The notes: generated from the sequence alone by a model not told the origin. Shown: positions 44,176-53,551, counted from the first letter of the stretch. The stretch is 64,000 nt of DNA from Microbacterium schleiferi (GCF_020781975.1 NZ_JAJGNI010000007.1:62001-126000), one strand, 5' to 3'. A program made the numbers and translations.

Positions 44176-44179
44176 CCTC
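44176..44179. repeat. Outer target-site duplication, right copy (CCTC)
   Basis: CCTC abuts the right IS terminus at 44175 and overlaps the stop codon region of the dehydrogenase gene (stop 44178-44180). It pairs with CCTC at 38465-38468. Confidence 0.6.
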
Positions 44180-45791
44180 AGGCGCGAGCCGCGATGGATG
44201 CCGCATCCGTGCCCAGCGGCAGGACGCCGGAGAGGTGACCATCGCCGCCCAACCGTGATCCGATGAAGGCGTCGGCTACCGACGGGGGCGCTGCGCGCAC
44301 CAGCAGCGATCCCTGCACAGCGAGTGCGAGCGCCGTGACCAGCTCTCGGGCGCGGGCGTCGCGGGCGTCGTCGCGACTGAGCTCGCCGATGAGTTCGCGG
44401 GTTCTTCGCACATGCGCGTCCAGGCGCCTGTCCGCCCCCGCTGACCGCGCGAGCTCGGCGTCAAAGGCCTCGAAGCTCTGCGGGTCGCGCGAGAGCGCTC
44501 GCAGCACATCCAGCGCGATGACGTTGCCCGACCCCTCCCAGATCGCCATGACGGGCTGTTCGCGATACCGCATCCCGAGGGGGAACGCCTCGGTGTACCC
44601 GTTGCCGCCCAGGCACTCCATCGCCTCATAGGCGTGCCCGGGACCCCGCTTGCAGATCCAGTACTTCGCCACCGCGGTGGCCAGGCGGCGGAAGGCCACC
44701 TCCTCGGCCGTCGCGTCCTCGTCGTAGGCACGGGCCAGCCGTAGGGAGGTCGCGGTGGCAGCCTCGGTTTCGAGCTGCAGATCCGCGATCACCTGCGTCA
44801 TGAGCGGCTGGTCGATCAGGCGTGCTCCGAACGCGGCGCGGTGTCGAACGTGCCAGGCGGCTTCGGCGGTTGCCTGCCGCATCCCGGCAGTCGACCCCAG
44901 CACCGAGTCCAGTCGCGTGCGCGTCACCATCTCGATGATCGTGCGCACGCCGCGGCCTTCCTCGCCGACCAGGTGTGCGCGGGCGCCCTCGTACTCGACC
45001 TCGCTCGAGGCGTTGGCGCGGTTGCCCACCTTGTCTTTCAGGCGACGGATGCGGATCTCGTTGTGCGAGCCGTCGGGCAGCAGCCGGGGGAGAAGGAAGC
45101 ACGACAGGCCTCCGGGCGCCTGCGCGAGCACGAGGAAGGCGTCAGACATCGGGGCGGAACAGAACCACTTGTGCCCGGTGAGTTCGTACTCGTCACCGCC
45201 GATCGGCCTGGCGACCGTCGTTCCCGCGCGCACGTCGGAGCCGCCCTGCTTCTCGGTCATCGCCATCCCGAAAAGGGCGCTGCGCTTTCCCGGCGCGAGA
45301 TCCGGTTCGTAGTCGTTGCTCAGCAGCCGCGGCATCCACTCCCGGGCGAGCTCGTCGTGCTGGGCGATCACCGGAACCGCCGCGTGGGTCATCGAGACGG
45401 GACACGCGTGGCCGGGTTCTACCTGCGCATAGAGCATGAACGCGGTGGCGCGCACGACGGATGCCCCGGGCCCGGGCTCTCGGAACGCCCCGGTGTGGGC
45501 GCCGTCGGCCAATGCCGCGCCGATGATGCGGTGGTAGGCCGGGTCGTACTCGACCTCATCGAGCTGGCGGCCACAGCGGTCGTGCGTATGCAGCACCGGC
45601 TCGACCCGGTTGGCGCGCACCGCATCGCGTTGGAAGGCGGAAGAGCCGACGCGATGCCCGATGTGGTGCAGCCGCGCCGCGGCACCTGGCCCGCTGTAGG
45701 TCTCGACGCCCTCGCGCAGGGCGATGTTCGCCTCGTACTCATCCAGCCCCGTGCGTGCGGGCGCCTGGTTCGCGACCTCGTGTGTTTTCAT
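44178..45791 (-). CDS. AidB-like acyl-CoA dehydrogenase family flavoprotein
   Basis: 537 residues, longer than ordinary acyl-CoA dehydrogenases and of AidB size. YDPAYHRIIGAALADGAHTG, ACPVSMTHAAVPVIAQ, MAMTEKQGGSDVRAGTT (FAD loop), GHKWFCSAP and YEAMECLGGNGYTEAFPLG are typical of the isovaleryl-CoA dehydrogenase/AidB branch, linked to DNA alkylation responses. ATG 45791 follows GAGGGAG. The IS insertion sits immediately at its stop codon and leaves the coding sequence intact. Confidence 0.9.
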   Translation of the reverse strand: MKTHEVANQAPARTGLDEYEANIALREGVETYSGPGAAARLHHIGHRVGSSAFQRDAVRANRVEPVLHTHDRCGRQLDEVEYDPAYHRIIGAALADGAHTGAFREPGPGASVVRATAFMLYAQVEPGHACPVSMTHAAVPVIAQHDELAREWMPRLLSNDYEPDLAPGKRSALFGMAMTEKQGGSDVRAGTTVARPIGGDEYELTGHKWFCSAPMSDAFLVLAQAPGGLSCFLLPRLLPDGSHNEIRIRRLKDKVGNRANASSEVEYEGARAHLVGEEGRGVRTIIEMVTRTRLDSVLGSTAGMRQATAEAAWHVRHRAAFGARLIDQPLMTQVIADLQLETEAATATSLRLARAYDEDATAEEVAFRRLATAVAKYWICKRGPGHAYEAMECLGGNGYTEAFPLGMRYREQPVMAIWEGSGNVIALDVLRALSRDPQSFEAFDAELARSAGADRRLDAHVRRTRELIGELSRDDARDARARELVTALALAVQGSLLVRAAPPSVADAFIGSRLGGDGHLSGVLPLGTDAASIAARA

Positions 45792-45895
45792 CCGACTCCC
45801 TCGTCCGTGGCTCCACGGTAAGCCCGCACGTGCCACGGGCGGTTCCCGGATGCGGCGCTCCCGGCATCCGCGAACCGCGCCGATAGGGTGAGGGG

Positions 45896-46675
45896 GTGAC
45901 ATCGGCGCTGCGCATCTCGGTCGTCATCCCGTGTCGCAACGACGCCGAGTTCCTGCGCAAATGCCTGCTCGCCCTGCAGAAGCAAGAGCGTCCCGCTGAC
46001 CGCATCATCGTGGTCGACAACGGCAGCACCGACGAGTCGGCGGCAGTCGCGCGCGAGGCCGGTGTCGAGCTGATCGACGAGCCGCTCGTGGGGATCTGGC
46101 CCGCCGCCGCACGCGGATACGACGCTGCGCTACCCACCAGCGACATCATTGCAAGACTGGATGCCGATTCCCGGCCCCATCCGGATTGGCTGGCGCGCAT
46201 TGAGTCAGCCTTCAACAGCGACGCCGCGCTCGGGGTGCTCACCGGCGGCGCCGAGTTCTACGGCGCCGGCAGAGTCATCAGCTATCTCGGCGAGCACTGG
46301 TACATCGGTGGGGGGAGGGTCTGGGTGAACCTGTGGCTCGGCATCCCGCTGGTGTTCGGGTCGAACTTCGCGATGCGTGCTGCCATCTGGGAGCGGGCCC
46401 GCACGGTGGTGCACCGCGAGAACCCCCGCATCCACGACGACCTCGACCTCACCATCCACCTGCGCGAGAGCGACGGGGTGCGCTGGGATCGGTCGCTCAC
46501 AATGCCGGTCTCGGCACGCCCCCTGACCTCGGTCCGAGGTCTCGCGCGCAGGGTCGGGCGGGTCGTTCCGACCTTCGCCGCCAGCTGGCCCGCGGGTGCT
46601 CCCTGGCGGCGCCGGCACGACAGCTATCCACAGGAAGGCCAGGATGGCGAGGACCGAGGGGTTGCCGTCACCTAG
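45896..46675 (+). CDS. Family 2 glycosyltransferase
   Basis: 259 residues, GT-A fold: ISVVIPCRNDAEFLRKCLLA (nucleotide site), IIVVDNGSTDES and the metal-binding DxD in ARLDADSRPHPDW. Mid-region WYIGGGRVWVNLWLGIPLVF may touch the membrane. Acceptor and donor sugars are not evident. It is followed 11 bp later by the prepilin peptidase, on the same strand. Confidence 0.87.
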   Translation: MTSALRISVVIPCRNDAEFLRKCLLALQKQERPADRIIVVDNGSTDESAAVAREAGVELIDEPLVGIWPAAARGYDAALPTSDIIARLDADSRPHPDWLARIESAFNSDAALGVLTGGAEFYGAGRVISYLGEHWYIGGGRVWVNLWLGIPLVFGSNFAMRAAIWERARTVVHRENPRIHDDLDLTIHLRESDGVRWDRSLTMPVSARPLTSVRGLARRVGRVVPTFAASWPAGAPWRRRHDSYPQEGQDGEDRGVAVT

Positions 46676-46686
46676 GCTCAGTCGCC

Positions 46687-47172
46687 ATGCCGACGATCTC
46701 GACCGCCCTCACGGTCGTAGCCTTCGTCACGTTCGCGGTCATCGGAGCGATCCTCGCAATCATCGACATCCGCACTCACCGCCTTCCCAACCGCCTCGTC
46801 GCGACGGTCGGCGTCACGGGTGTCGTGCTCCTGGTTGCGGCAGCACTGACCGGCAGTCGAATGGATGCGCTGATCCGGGCTCTGCTGGCGGCGCTGGTTC
46901 TTTTCGTCGCGTACCTCGTGCTGCGGATGCTGTCGGCCGGCGGTGTCGGCGGCGGCGACGTCAAGCTCGCAGCGGTCATCGGACTGCACCTCGGGTGGCT
47001 GGGATGGGGGAGCGTGCTCGTGGGGACACTGGCCGGATTCGTGCTCGGCGGTGTCTTCGCCGCCGGGATGCTGCTCGTTCGCCGCGCCGACCGCCGCAGC
47101 GCGATCCCGTTCGGTCCATGGATGCTGGCCGGCGCATGGGTCGCGATCGTGCTGACCGTGTCAAGGCCCTGA
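46687..47172 (+). CDS. A24-family prepilin peptidase
   Basis: 161 residues, four to five membrane helices. The two catalytic aspartates lie in AIIDIRTHRLPNRL and SAGGVGGGDVKLAAVIGLHL. Only the peptidase domain is present, with no N-terminal methyltransferase, as in TadV/CpaA-type enzymes. It would process Flp/type IV prepilins, but no pilin or pilus-assembly genes lie in the window. Confidence 0.87.
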   Translation: MPTISTALTVVAFVTFAVIGAILAIIDIRTHRLPNRLVATVGVTGVVLLVAAALTGSRMDALIRALLAALVLFVAYLVLRMLSAGGVGGGDVKLAAVIGLHLGWLGWGSVLVGTLAGFVLGGVFAAGMLLVRRADRRSAIPFGPWMLAGAWVAIVLTVSRP

Positions 47173-47214
47173 GCGTCTCGGCCCCCCGCAGAGCTTCCCG
47201 GTTAGCCTGGAACC

Positions 47215-48474
47215 ATGCCGGCCGCCCTGAAGACCTTCGTTGCCGTCGTGATCAGATGGGCGCTCTCGCTGCGCATCGTTCGCGCGTTGCTGCTCTACAC
47301 CGAGAAGCGCGGACCGGTCCTTGCCGACAGCGTCACCTACCGTGCGCTGTTCTCGGTCTTTGCGGCGGTCCTGCTCGGGTTCTCGGCCGCAGCACTCTGG
47401 CTCGCGGGCAACCCCGAAGCGTGGAACGCGCTCGTCAGTGCCGTGAACTCCGTGATTCCCGGGCTGATCGGGGGCGAGAACGCGGTCATCCGGGAAGAAG
47501 ACCTGCGATCGGGCCTTGATCAGTTCCAGTCGGGTCTGTCGATCGCGGCGATCGCTGCGGTCATCGGACTTCTGTTCGCTGCCATCGGTGCCGTCGGAAC
47601 GCTTCGCTCAGCGCTCCACCTGATCGGTGGCACCGTCATGGACGACGGGTTCTTCCTGTGGGTGATCCTCCGAAACTTCGCGATGGCCGTCGGAGTCGCG
47701 ATAGCGATCGTCGCGACCGCCGCCATCACCTACTTCGGAACCGCCGGTGTCTCTCTCGCCCTGGACTGGATAGGCATCGACGGCGACACGGTGATCGCGG
47801 AGGTGCTGACCCGCACGGTCGGTATCGTCACGGTATTCGTGCTGGATGCCGCGCTCATCGCGGCGATCTTCCTGGTGCTCGGCGGGATCCGTCCTCCCGC
47901 GCGGGCGCTGTGGGGCGGCGCGCTCCTGGGCGCAGTGGGCTTGACGGTGCTGCAGCAGTTGTCGGGACTGTTCGTGCGGGGCGCCGAGGCCAACCCGCTC
48001 CTCGGTACTTTCGCCACCCTCATCGCGTTGCTGCTGTGGATCAACTTCTCGGCGCAGGTCATCCTCATCTCCTGCACCTACATCGTGGTCGCCTCCGAGG
48101 AGGCGCACGGTGTGGTCTCCTCGGCCCCTCCGATGACCTTCGCCCAGCGCCGACTGCGCCGGGCACAGGCATCCGCGCGCGATGCGACAGCCGAGCTCCT
48201 TGAAGCACGCGCCGCCGCGATCGCCGAAGGGGACGAGATCGGGGCTTATGCTCGGGGGATGGCCATTGCACGACTCCACGGAGGCCCGCTCGACGGGCAA
48301 GTCCTGCCCCTGGAAGCCCCGGATGCAGACACGATGATCGTTCCCTACGGCGAAGGCCAGGTCATCTACGAACGACGTGGTGCCCTCGAGCACACGGGCG
48401 ATCACGACGGACCGACCGAGGGTGAGTTCTACTTCGTCGAGTCCACCGACGAGATCGCCCCGTCCGACGACTGA
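47215..48474 (+). CDS. YihY/BrkB-family inner-membrane protein
   Basis: 419 residues. DSVTYRALFSVFAAVLLGFS, GLSIAAIAAVIGLLFAAIGA and the late GTFATLIALLLWINFSAQVI LISCTYI are the conserved helices of the YihY/BrkB (UPF0761) family. The C-terminal ~100 residues are cytoplasmic and contain a charged helix followed by a short domain (ARLHGGPLDGQVLPLEAPDA). Transport function has been proposed for the family but not shown. Confidence 0.88.
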   Translation: MPAALKTFVAVVIRWALSLRIVRALLLYTEKRGPVLADSVTYRALFSVFAAVLLGFSAAALWLAGNPEAWNALVSAVNSVIPGLIGGENAVIREEDLRSGLDQFQSGLSIAAIAAVIGLLFAAIGAVGTLRSALHLIGGTVMDDGFFLWVILRNFAMAVGVAIAIVATAAITYFGTAGVSLALDWIGIDGDTVIAEVLTRTVGIVTVFVLDAALIAAIFLVLGGIRPPARALWGGALLGAVGLTVLQQLSGLFVRGAEANPLLGTFATLIALLLWINFSAQVILISCTYIVVASEEAHGVVSSAPPMTFAQRRLRRAQASARDATAELLEARAAAIAEGDEIGAYARGMAIARLHGGPLDGQVLPLEAPDADTMIVPYGEGQVIYERRGALEHTGDHDGPTEGEFYFVESTDEIAPSDD

Positions 48475-48490
48475 GCCGACCACGCCATCG

Positions 48491-49123
48491 ATGGAGCCCT
48501 CGCAGTCCCTCGAGGTTGAAATCACCTTCGACGTGGACCCAGAAACCGAGGTCCCCGATTGGACCCAGGTTCCACTGGTCGTCACTGTCGCCGAGCCGGA
48601 AGTGCGTGAACTCGACGCCGTCTACTACGACACCGCAGAGTACGTCCTCGGCAGAGCCGGCTACGCGCTTCGGCGCCGAGAAGGTGGGCCCGATGCGGGC
48701 TGGCATCTGAAAGGGCCCCGCCAGGGCTCCGGCCGGATGGAGACCGGCTGGCCGCTCGACATCGGTGGCGACACGGCATCCGTGACCGGCGTCCCGCCCG
48801 AGATCGCCGCGCATATCGGGGATCTGACGACGGACCCGCTGGTCGTGATCGCCCGCATCCGCAACACGCGCACCGCGTACGCGCTCCGGGATGCCGAGGG
48901 CGGCATCCTCGCCGAGATGGTCGATGACCGCGTGCGCACGCGCGACGAGCAGCGGGGGATGGAGCAGGCGTGGCGCGAGTGGGAGATCGAACTCGGGCCG
49001 GCAGCTCCAGAGGATGCGGATGCCTGTGCCGCGTTCTTCGACGCGGTGACCGTCGCCGCATACGCCAAGGGCGCGCGCGAGGCCTCGAGTGACTCGAAGC
49101 TCGCACGCGCCCTGGGCGTGTGA
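48491..49123 (+). CDS. CYTH-domain protein (triphosphate tunnel metalloenzyme)
   Basis: 210 residues: LEVEITFDVD (ExExK-like start, here EVEITF), ELDAVYYDTAEYVLGRAGYA LRRREGGPDAGWHLKGPR (tunnel strands with basic residues) and AEMVDDRVRTRDEQRG. Members hydrolyse triphosphate or make cAMP or thiamine triphosphate derivatives. There is no CHAD domain. It starts 16 bp after the YihY gene without a clear ribosome site, probably by read-through translation. Confidence 0.85.
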   Translation: MEPSQSLEVEITFDVDPETEVPDWTQVPLVVTVAEPEVRELDAVYYDTAEYVLGRAGYALRRREGGPDAGWHLKGPRQGSGRMETGWPLDIGGDTASVTGVPPEIAAHIGDLTTDPLVVIARIRNTRTAYALRDAEGGILAEMVDDRVRTRDEQRGMEQAWREWEIELGPAAPEDADACAAFFDAVTVAAYAKGAREASSDSKLARALGV

Positions 49124-49138
49124 GGCCTGACCCGCTGG

Positions 49139-50539
49139 TCAGATGTTGATCATGTGGCCGGCAAGGCCGTGGAAGGCCTCCTGCACGGCTTCCGACAGCG
49201 TCGGGTGGGTGTGGACGTTGCGCGCCGCCTCGAGGGCGGTGAGGTCCCACTTCTGAGCCAGGGTGAGCTCGGGCAGTAGCTCCGAGACGTCCGGGCCGAT
49301 CATGTGGGCACCGAGCAGTTCGAGGTGCTCGCCGTCGGCGATGACCTTCACGAAACCGACGGCTTCGCCCAGGCCGTTCGCCTTGCCGTTGGCGCTGAAG
49401 GGGAACTTCGCGACCTTGACGTCGTAGCCGGCATCCCGGGCCTGCGCCTCGGTCAGGCCGAAGCTGGCGACCTGCGGCGAGCAGAACGTCGCACGCGGCA
49501 TCATGCGGTAGTCGCCGAGCGTCATGGTCTCGGCCTTGCCGATCGTCTCGGCGGCGACAACGCCCTGCGCCTCGGCGACGTGGGCAAGCTGCAGCTTGGC
49601 GGTCACGTCACCGATCGCGTAGATGTGCGGCACGTTCGTGCGCATGTGGTCATCGATGTCGATGGCGCCGCGGTCGGTGAGCTTCACACCGGTCTTGTCG
49701 AGCCCGAAGCCCTCGACGCGCGGCGCGAACCCGATCGACATGAGCACCTTGTCGGCGTCGATCGAGCCCTGGGCGCCGTCGTTGTTGCCGGTGTAGGCAA
49801 CCGTGACGCGGTCGCCGTGGTCGGTGACGCTCTCAACCTTGGTCGAGGTAAGGATCTCGATGCCGTACTTCTTGTACTGGCGCGCGATCTCTTTCGAAAC
49901 CTCGGCGTCCTCGTTGGGAAGTGCACGGTCGAGGAACTCGATGATCGTGACCTTCACGCCGTAGTTCGACAGCACGTACGCGAACTCCATGCCGATGGCT
50001 CCGGCGCCGACGATCACGATGGACTTCGGCAGCTCACGGGTGAGGATCTGCTCTTCGTACGTGACGACGTTCTCGCTCAGGCTCACGCCGGGGAGCAGAC
50101 GCACCGTCGAACCAGTCGCGATGATCGCGTTGTCGAAGGTGACGGTCTCGGTGCCACCCTCAGCGGTCTTGACCTCGATCGTGTGGTCGTCGACGAACGA
50201 GCCACGGCCGTCGTACTCCGTGATCTTGTTCTTCTTCATCAGGTAGTGGATGCCCTTGACGTGGCCGGCCGCCACCTCACGGCTGCGGTCCCAGGCGACA
50301 CCGAAGTCGAAGTGCACATCGCCCGAAATGCCGAACAGATCGGCCTTCGCGTGGAACGTGTGAGCGAGGTCGGCGTTGCGCAGCAGCGCCTTCGAGGGGA
50401 TGCATCCCACGTTCAGGCACACCCCACCCCAGTACTTCTCTTCGATGACCGCTGTAGACAGGCCCAGCTGAGCGCTGCGAACGGCCGCGACATAGCCGCC
50501 GGGGCCGGCACCAAGGATGACGACGTCGTAGTGAGGCAT
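49139..50539 (-). CDS. lpdA: Dihydrolipoyl dehydrogenase
   Basis: 466 residues, full length E3 component of 2-oxo-acid dehydrogenase complexes. FAD motif [13 protein letters not shown], redox disulfide C41-C46 in [16 protein letters not shown] motif [20 protein letters not shown], second FAD block [21 protein letters not shown] and the active-site His-Glu in [17 protein letters not shown]. It reoxidises lipoamide. It diverges from the FHA gene, whose family binds other parts of the same complexes. Confidence 0.96.
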   Translation of the reverse strand: MPHYDVVILGAGPGGYVAAVRSAQLGLSTAVIEEKYWGGVCLNVGCIPSKALLRNADLAHTFHAKADLFGISGDVHFDFGVAWDRSREVAAGHVKGIHYLMKKNKITEYDGRGSFVDDHTIEVKTAEGGTETVTFDNAIIATGSTVRLLPGVSLSENVVTYEEQILTRELPKSIVIVGAGAIGMEFAYVLSNYGVKVTIIEFLDRALPNEDAEVSKEIARQYKKYGIEILTSTKVESVTDHGDRVTVAYTGNNDGAQGSIDADKVLMSIGFAPRVEGFGLDKTGVKLTDRGAIDIDDHMRTNVPHIYAIGDVTAKLQLAHVAEAQGVVAAETIGKAETMTLGDYRMMPRATFCSPQVASFGLTEAQARDAGYDVKVAKFPFSANGKANGLGEAVGFVKVIADGEHLELLGAHMIGPDVSELLPELTLAQKWDLTALEAARNVHTHPTLSEAVQEAFHGLAGHMINI

Positions 50540-50661
50540 GGTCCCAGCCTATCCCTCGGAGACAATCCGCCGGCGCCAGCAGCCGGGTTGAGAACAGCGA
50601 CGACCCACTCGACATCCGCCTGCCAAATCCGACTATCCTGGGGAGCCTGAGGAGGCCTCCC

Positions 50662-51171
50662 GTGGAACACAATGCGCCCGCTGAACCCGACGAAATCCGT
50701 CGCGCCTCCGGCGACCCCGGAGCCGCTGCTCCCGGTGGTCGAGGCACGGATACGACGGCTTCATTCGGACACGATTCCGACTTGTCATTCGTGCCATTCG
50801 GCGCCGAACTGACCGAGGTCGAGCTCGAGGCGATCGAGGCGTTGCCGTCGGGGTCGGCACTCATGATCGTCCGGTCGGGCCCCACCGCGGGCGCCCGCTA
50901 CCTATTGGATGCCGACGTGACGACGGTCGGCCGCCACCCCGAGGCAGACATCTTCTTCGATGATGTGACGGTCTCTCGCCGTCACGCCGAGATCACCCGC
51001 TCCGGTACGACGTTCGAGCTGGTCGATCAGCGCTCGCTCAACGGCACGTACGTGAACGGCGAGCGCGTGGACCGGGCCGTCCTGACGAACGGCTCAGAGG
51101 CGCGCGTCGGCAAGTTCCGGTTGAACTTCTTCGTCTCGCCGGCTGACCTCGAGCCCGCGGCGGACCAGTGA
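50662..51171 (+). CDS. garA: GarA/OdhI-type FHA-domain regulator
   Basis: 169 residues. C-terminal FHA domain (~75-155): TTVGRHPEADIFFDDVTVSR RHAEI, DQRSLNGTYVNGERVD. The N-terminal tail has a TDTTASF motif (Thr31/Thr32) where GarA/OdhI are phosphorylated by PknB-like kinases. In relatives it inhibits 2-oxoglutarate dehydrogenase and tunes glutamate metabolism. GTG start behind GAGGAGG. It overlaps the following MerR gene. Confidence 0.93.
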   Translation: MEHNAPAEPDEIRRASGDPGAAAPGGRGTDTTASFGHDSDLSFVPFGAELTEVELEAIEALPSGSALMIVRSGPTAGARYLLDADVTTVGRHPEADIFFDDVTVSRRHAEITRSGTTFELVDQRSLNGTYVNGERVDRAVLTNGSEARVGKFRLNFFVSPADLEPAADQ

Positions 51172-51863
51172 TGGCGGGCGTTCCCGCCCGTGATCGCGCC
51201 TCGTCTGCGGGGCTTCTGAGCATCGGCCAAGTCCTCGCGCGGCTCTCTCCCGAGTTTCCCGGGCTCAGTTCGAGCAAACTGCGCTTCCTCGAAGTACAGG
51301 GCATCGTCACTCCGACCAGGACCGAGTCGGGATACCGCAAGTTCGCACCCGCGGATGTCGAGCGGCTACGGCTTGCGCTCACGCTGCAGCGCGATCACTA
51401 TCTGCCCCTCCATGTCATCCGGGGGTACCTCGATGATGTGGATGCCGGGCGCGACCCGGTCACCCCGATCCCCGCGCCGCCGACCTCGATCGTCGCGGCG
51501 CCGCGGCGCTATCGGCGTGACGAGTTGCTCGCTGCTGCCGGGGCTGCACCGCAGCTGCTCAACGACGCGATCAGCACCGGGGTGATCGCCGCCGCCGAAA
51601 GCTACACGGAGCAGACCGTGGCGCTGCTGCGGTGCCTGGTGGCCCTCGATCGCCACGGTATCGAGCCCCGTCACATCAGGACGCTGCGTCAGAGTGCCGA
51701 GCGTGACGCCGCCCTCGTCGAATCCGCCGTCGCGCCGCTGTCCCGCCGCACCGATGCAACATCCCGAGGCAGAGCCGAGGAACTCGCGCCCGAATTGGCG
51801 CGTCGCCTGGAGGAAGTGCGCTCGATCTTCTTGCGCTCGGCCCTCGAACGATTCCTCTCATAG
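51171..51863 (+). CDS. ftsR: MerR-family regulator, FtsR type
   Basis: 230 residues. LSIGQVLARLSPEFPGLSSS KLRFLEVQGIVTPTRTESGY RKF is the MerR HTH of the Rv1828/FtsR branch, with a long C-terminal dimerisation part. In corynebacteria FtsR activates ftsZ. ATG 51171 shares bases with the garA stop (GTGATG), and GTG 51168 is an alternative. Order garA-ftsR matches mycobacteria. Confidence 0.9.
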   Translation: MAGVPARDRASSAGLLSIGQVLARLSPEFPGLSSSKLRFLEVQGIVTPTRTESGYRKFAPADVERLRLALTLQRDHYLPLHVIRGYLDDVDAGRDPVTPIPAPPTSIVAAPRRYRRDELLAAAGAAPQLLNDAISTGVIAAAESYTEQTVALLRCLVALDRHGIEPRHIRTLRQSAERDAALVESAVAPLSRRTDATSRGRAEELAPELARRLEEVRSIFLRSALERFLS

Positions 51864-51956
51864 TGCGACACGCCGAGACGCAACGGCCGGATGTCGTTGC
51901 CCGAGCCTCTCGGCTGATCTAGCGTTGACATGTCCGATCGAACTGGGGAGGTTGCC

Positions 51957-52502
51957 ATGACGGCACGCGAGGCGGAGTCGACGCCCAGCCTGACGGCAGA
52001 CCTCTTGTTCACCGACGGCCTTCCGGCCCTCGACGACGAGGTCGGCTACCGCGGAGCAGTCGCTGCGCGAGCTGCCGGCATCACGTATCGTCAGTTGGAC
52101 TACTGGGCTCGCACCGAACTCGTCGAGCCGACCGTGCGCGGGGCCTCAGGCTCCGGGTCGCAGCGTCTCTACGGTTTCCGCGACATCCTCGTGCTCAAGC
52201 TCGTGAAGCGGCTGCTCGACACGGGCATCTCACTCCAGCAGATCCGCACCGCCGTCGAGCAGCTGCGTGCCGCCGGCATCCGTGATCTTGCCGGCACCAC
52301 CCTCATGAGCGATGGCGCCTCGGTCTACCTGTGCACCTCGAACGATGAGGTCATCGACCTCGTCAGCCGCGGGCAGGGCGTGTTCGGCATCGCGGTCGGC
52401 AAGGTGTGGCGTGAGGTCGAGTCGACGCTCGTCGAGTTCGACCCGCAGGCACCGGATGCCGTCGACGAACTCGCCGCGCGGCGCGCCGCGCGCTCAGCCT
52501 GA
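51957..52502 (+). CDS. MerR-family regulator (Rv1830-like)
   Basis: 181 residues. GYRGAVAARAAGITYRQLDY WARTELVEPTVRGASGSGSQ RLYGFRDILVLKLVKRLL is the winged HTH. The C-terminus ends in an Ala/Arg-rich helix. ATG 51957 is preferred because GGGGAGG lies seven bases upstream (an earlier GTG/ATG at 51930 lacks one). In mycobacteria a bifunctional nuclease gene sits between the two MerR genes; here it is missing. Confidence 0.88.
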   Translation: MTAREAESTPSLTADLLFTDGLPALDDEVGYRGAVAARAAGITYRQLDYWARTELVEPTVRGASGSGSQRLYGFRDILVLKLVKRLLDTGISLQQIRTAVEQLRAAGIRDLAGTTLMSDGASVYLCTSNDEVIDLVSRGQGVFGIAVGKVWREVESTLVEFDPQAPDAVDELAARRAARSA

Positions 52503-52549
52503 GCCGCACAACGCCGGCTCCCCGACCTCTGCATCCGCTCTGCGATCCG

Positions 52550-52616
52550 CGAGACTGCAGTCTGCCCGCGAGGCTGCGCGTTTCTGACGCACTCTGGCGG
52601 GCACGGTGCAGTCTCG
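52550..52616. repeat. 67-bp imperfect palindrome between convergent genes
   Basis: CGAGACTGCA (52550-52559) pairs with TGCAGTCTCG (52607-52616), and the inner arms CCCGC...TGCG and CGCA...GCGGG pair across a CGTTTCTGA loop. The left arm also contains GACTGCAGTC. It could fold into one long stem, as REP-like intergenic repeats do, and may end both converging transcripts. Confidence 0.6.
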
Positions 52617-52670
52617 GCGAGGGTGGGTTCCGCGGGCGCGGGACGGCGCCTCATCAGGGCGGCGGCGTGA

Positions 52671-53480
52671 TCAGGATGCCGCGGCGTCGGGGGAGGGGAT
52701 ACGCCCCGTGCGCATAACGCGGTCCAGGATCGCATCGAAGTCTGCTGCCAGCTCCTGAGCCGAGTCGCCGGGCCAAATGTGGAGCGGCTTTGCCGCACCC
52801 TGAGCCTGCTGCAGCGATGTGCGCTCGGGCAGCTGAGGCGAGAGCACCAGCGGGCCGAACATCTCGCGCAGTTCCTTGATGCGGAACTGGTGCTCGATCG
52901 ACTGGGGGCGCACCCGGTTGACCACGATGCCCAGCGGTTGAAGACGGGGGGAGAGGCCGCGACGGATCTCTTCGATCGCACGCAGGGCCCGGTCAGCTGC
53001 CGCAACCGAGAACAGGCCCGGCTCGGTGATGACGATCACGCGGTCGCTCGCTGCCCACGCCGTTCGCGTCAGTGCGTTGAGGGAGGGAGCACAGTCGATG
53101 AGGACCAGGTCGTAGTCGGCCTCGATGGTCGCCAGTGCCTCCTCGAGCTTCCACACGTCGCGGACGCTCGGATGCGGGCCATCGAAGTTGATCGCCGAGG
53201 GCGACCCGATCATGACGTCGATCGTGCCGGGGTGGACCTTCGCCCAGCCGCTGGCGGTGATCGCCTGGCGCACGACCTTCTCTTTCGGGTTGGCCAGGAC
53301 GTCGGCGACGTTGAGCTTGCCGGCCACCTGGATGTCCATGCCGGTGGAGACATCCGACTGAGGGTCGAGATCGACCACGAGGGTGCGGACACCTCGGGCG
53401 AAGGCGGCGGAGGCAAGCCCCAGCGTGACAGTGGTCTTGCCGACACCACCCTTGAGCGAGCTCACCGACAGTACGTGCAC
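52671..53480 (-). CDS. ParA-family ATPase
   Basis: 269 residues. Deviant Walker [11 protein letters not shown], switch I region VVDLDPQSDVSTGMD, Walker B DYDLVLIDCAPSLN. No ParB gene is adjacent. Solitary ParA/Soj-like proteins position cargo other than the chromosome or act in cell organisation. It diverges from pyruvate carboxylase with about 70 bp between. Confidence 0.9.
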   Translation of the reverse strand: MHVLSVSSLKGGVGKTTVTLGLASAAFARGVRTLVVDLDPQSDVSTGMDIQVAGKLNVADVLANPKEKVVRQAITASGWAKVHPGTIDVMIGSPSAINFDGPHPSVRDVWKLEEALATIEADYDLVLIDCAPSLNALTRTAWAASDRVIVITEPGLFSVAAADRALRAIEEIRRGLSPRLQPLGIVVNRVRPQSIEHQFRIKELREMFGPLVLSPQLPERTSLQQAQGAAKPLHIWPGDSAQELAADFDAILDRVMRTGRIPSPDAAAS

Positions 53481-53551
53481 GAGGCTCTACGTTACCGTCC
53501 CCTAGGCTGGGTGCACACTCAGGCAGGCCCCGTCACCAACAGCGAGGTGTG

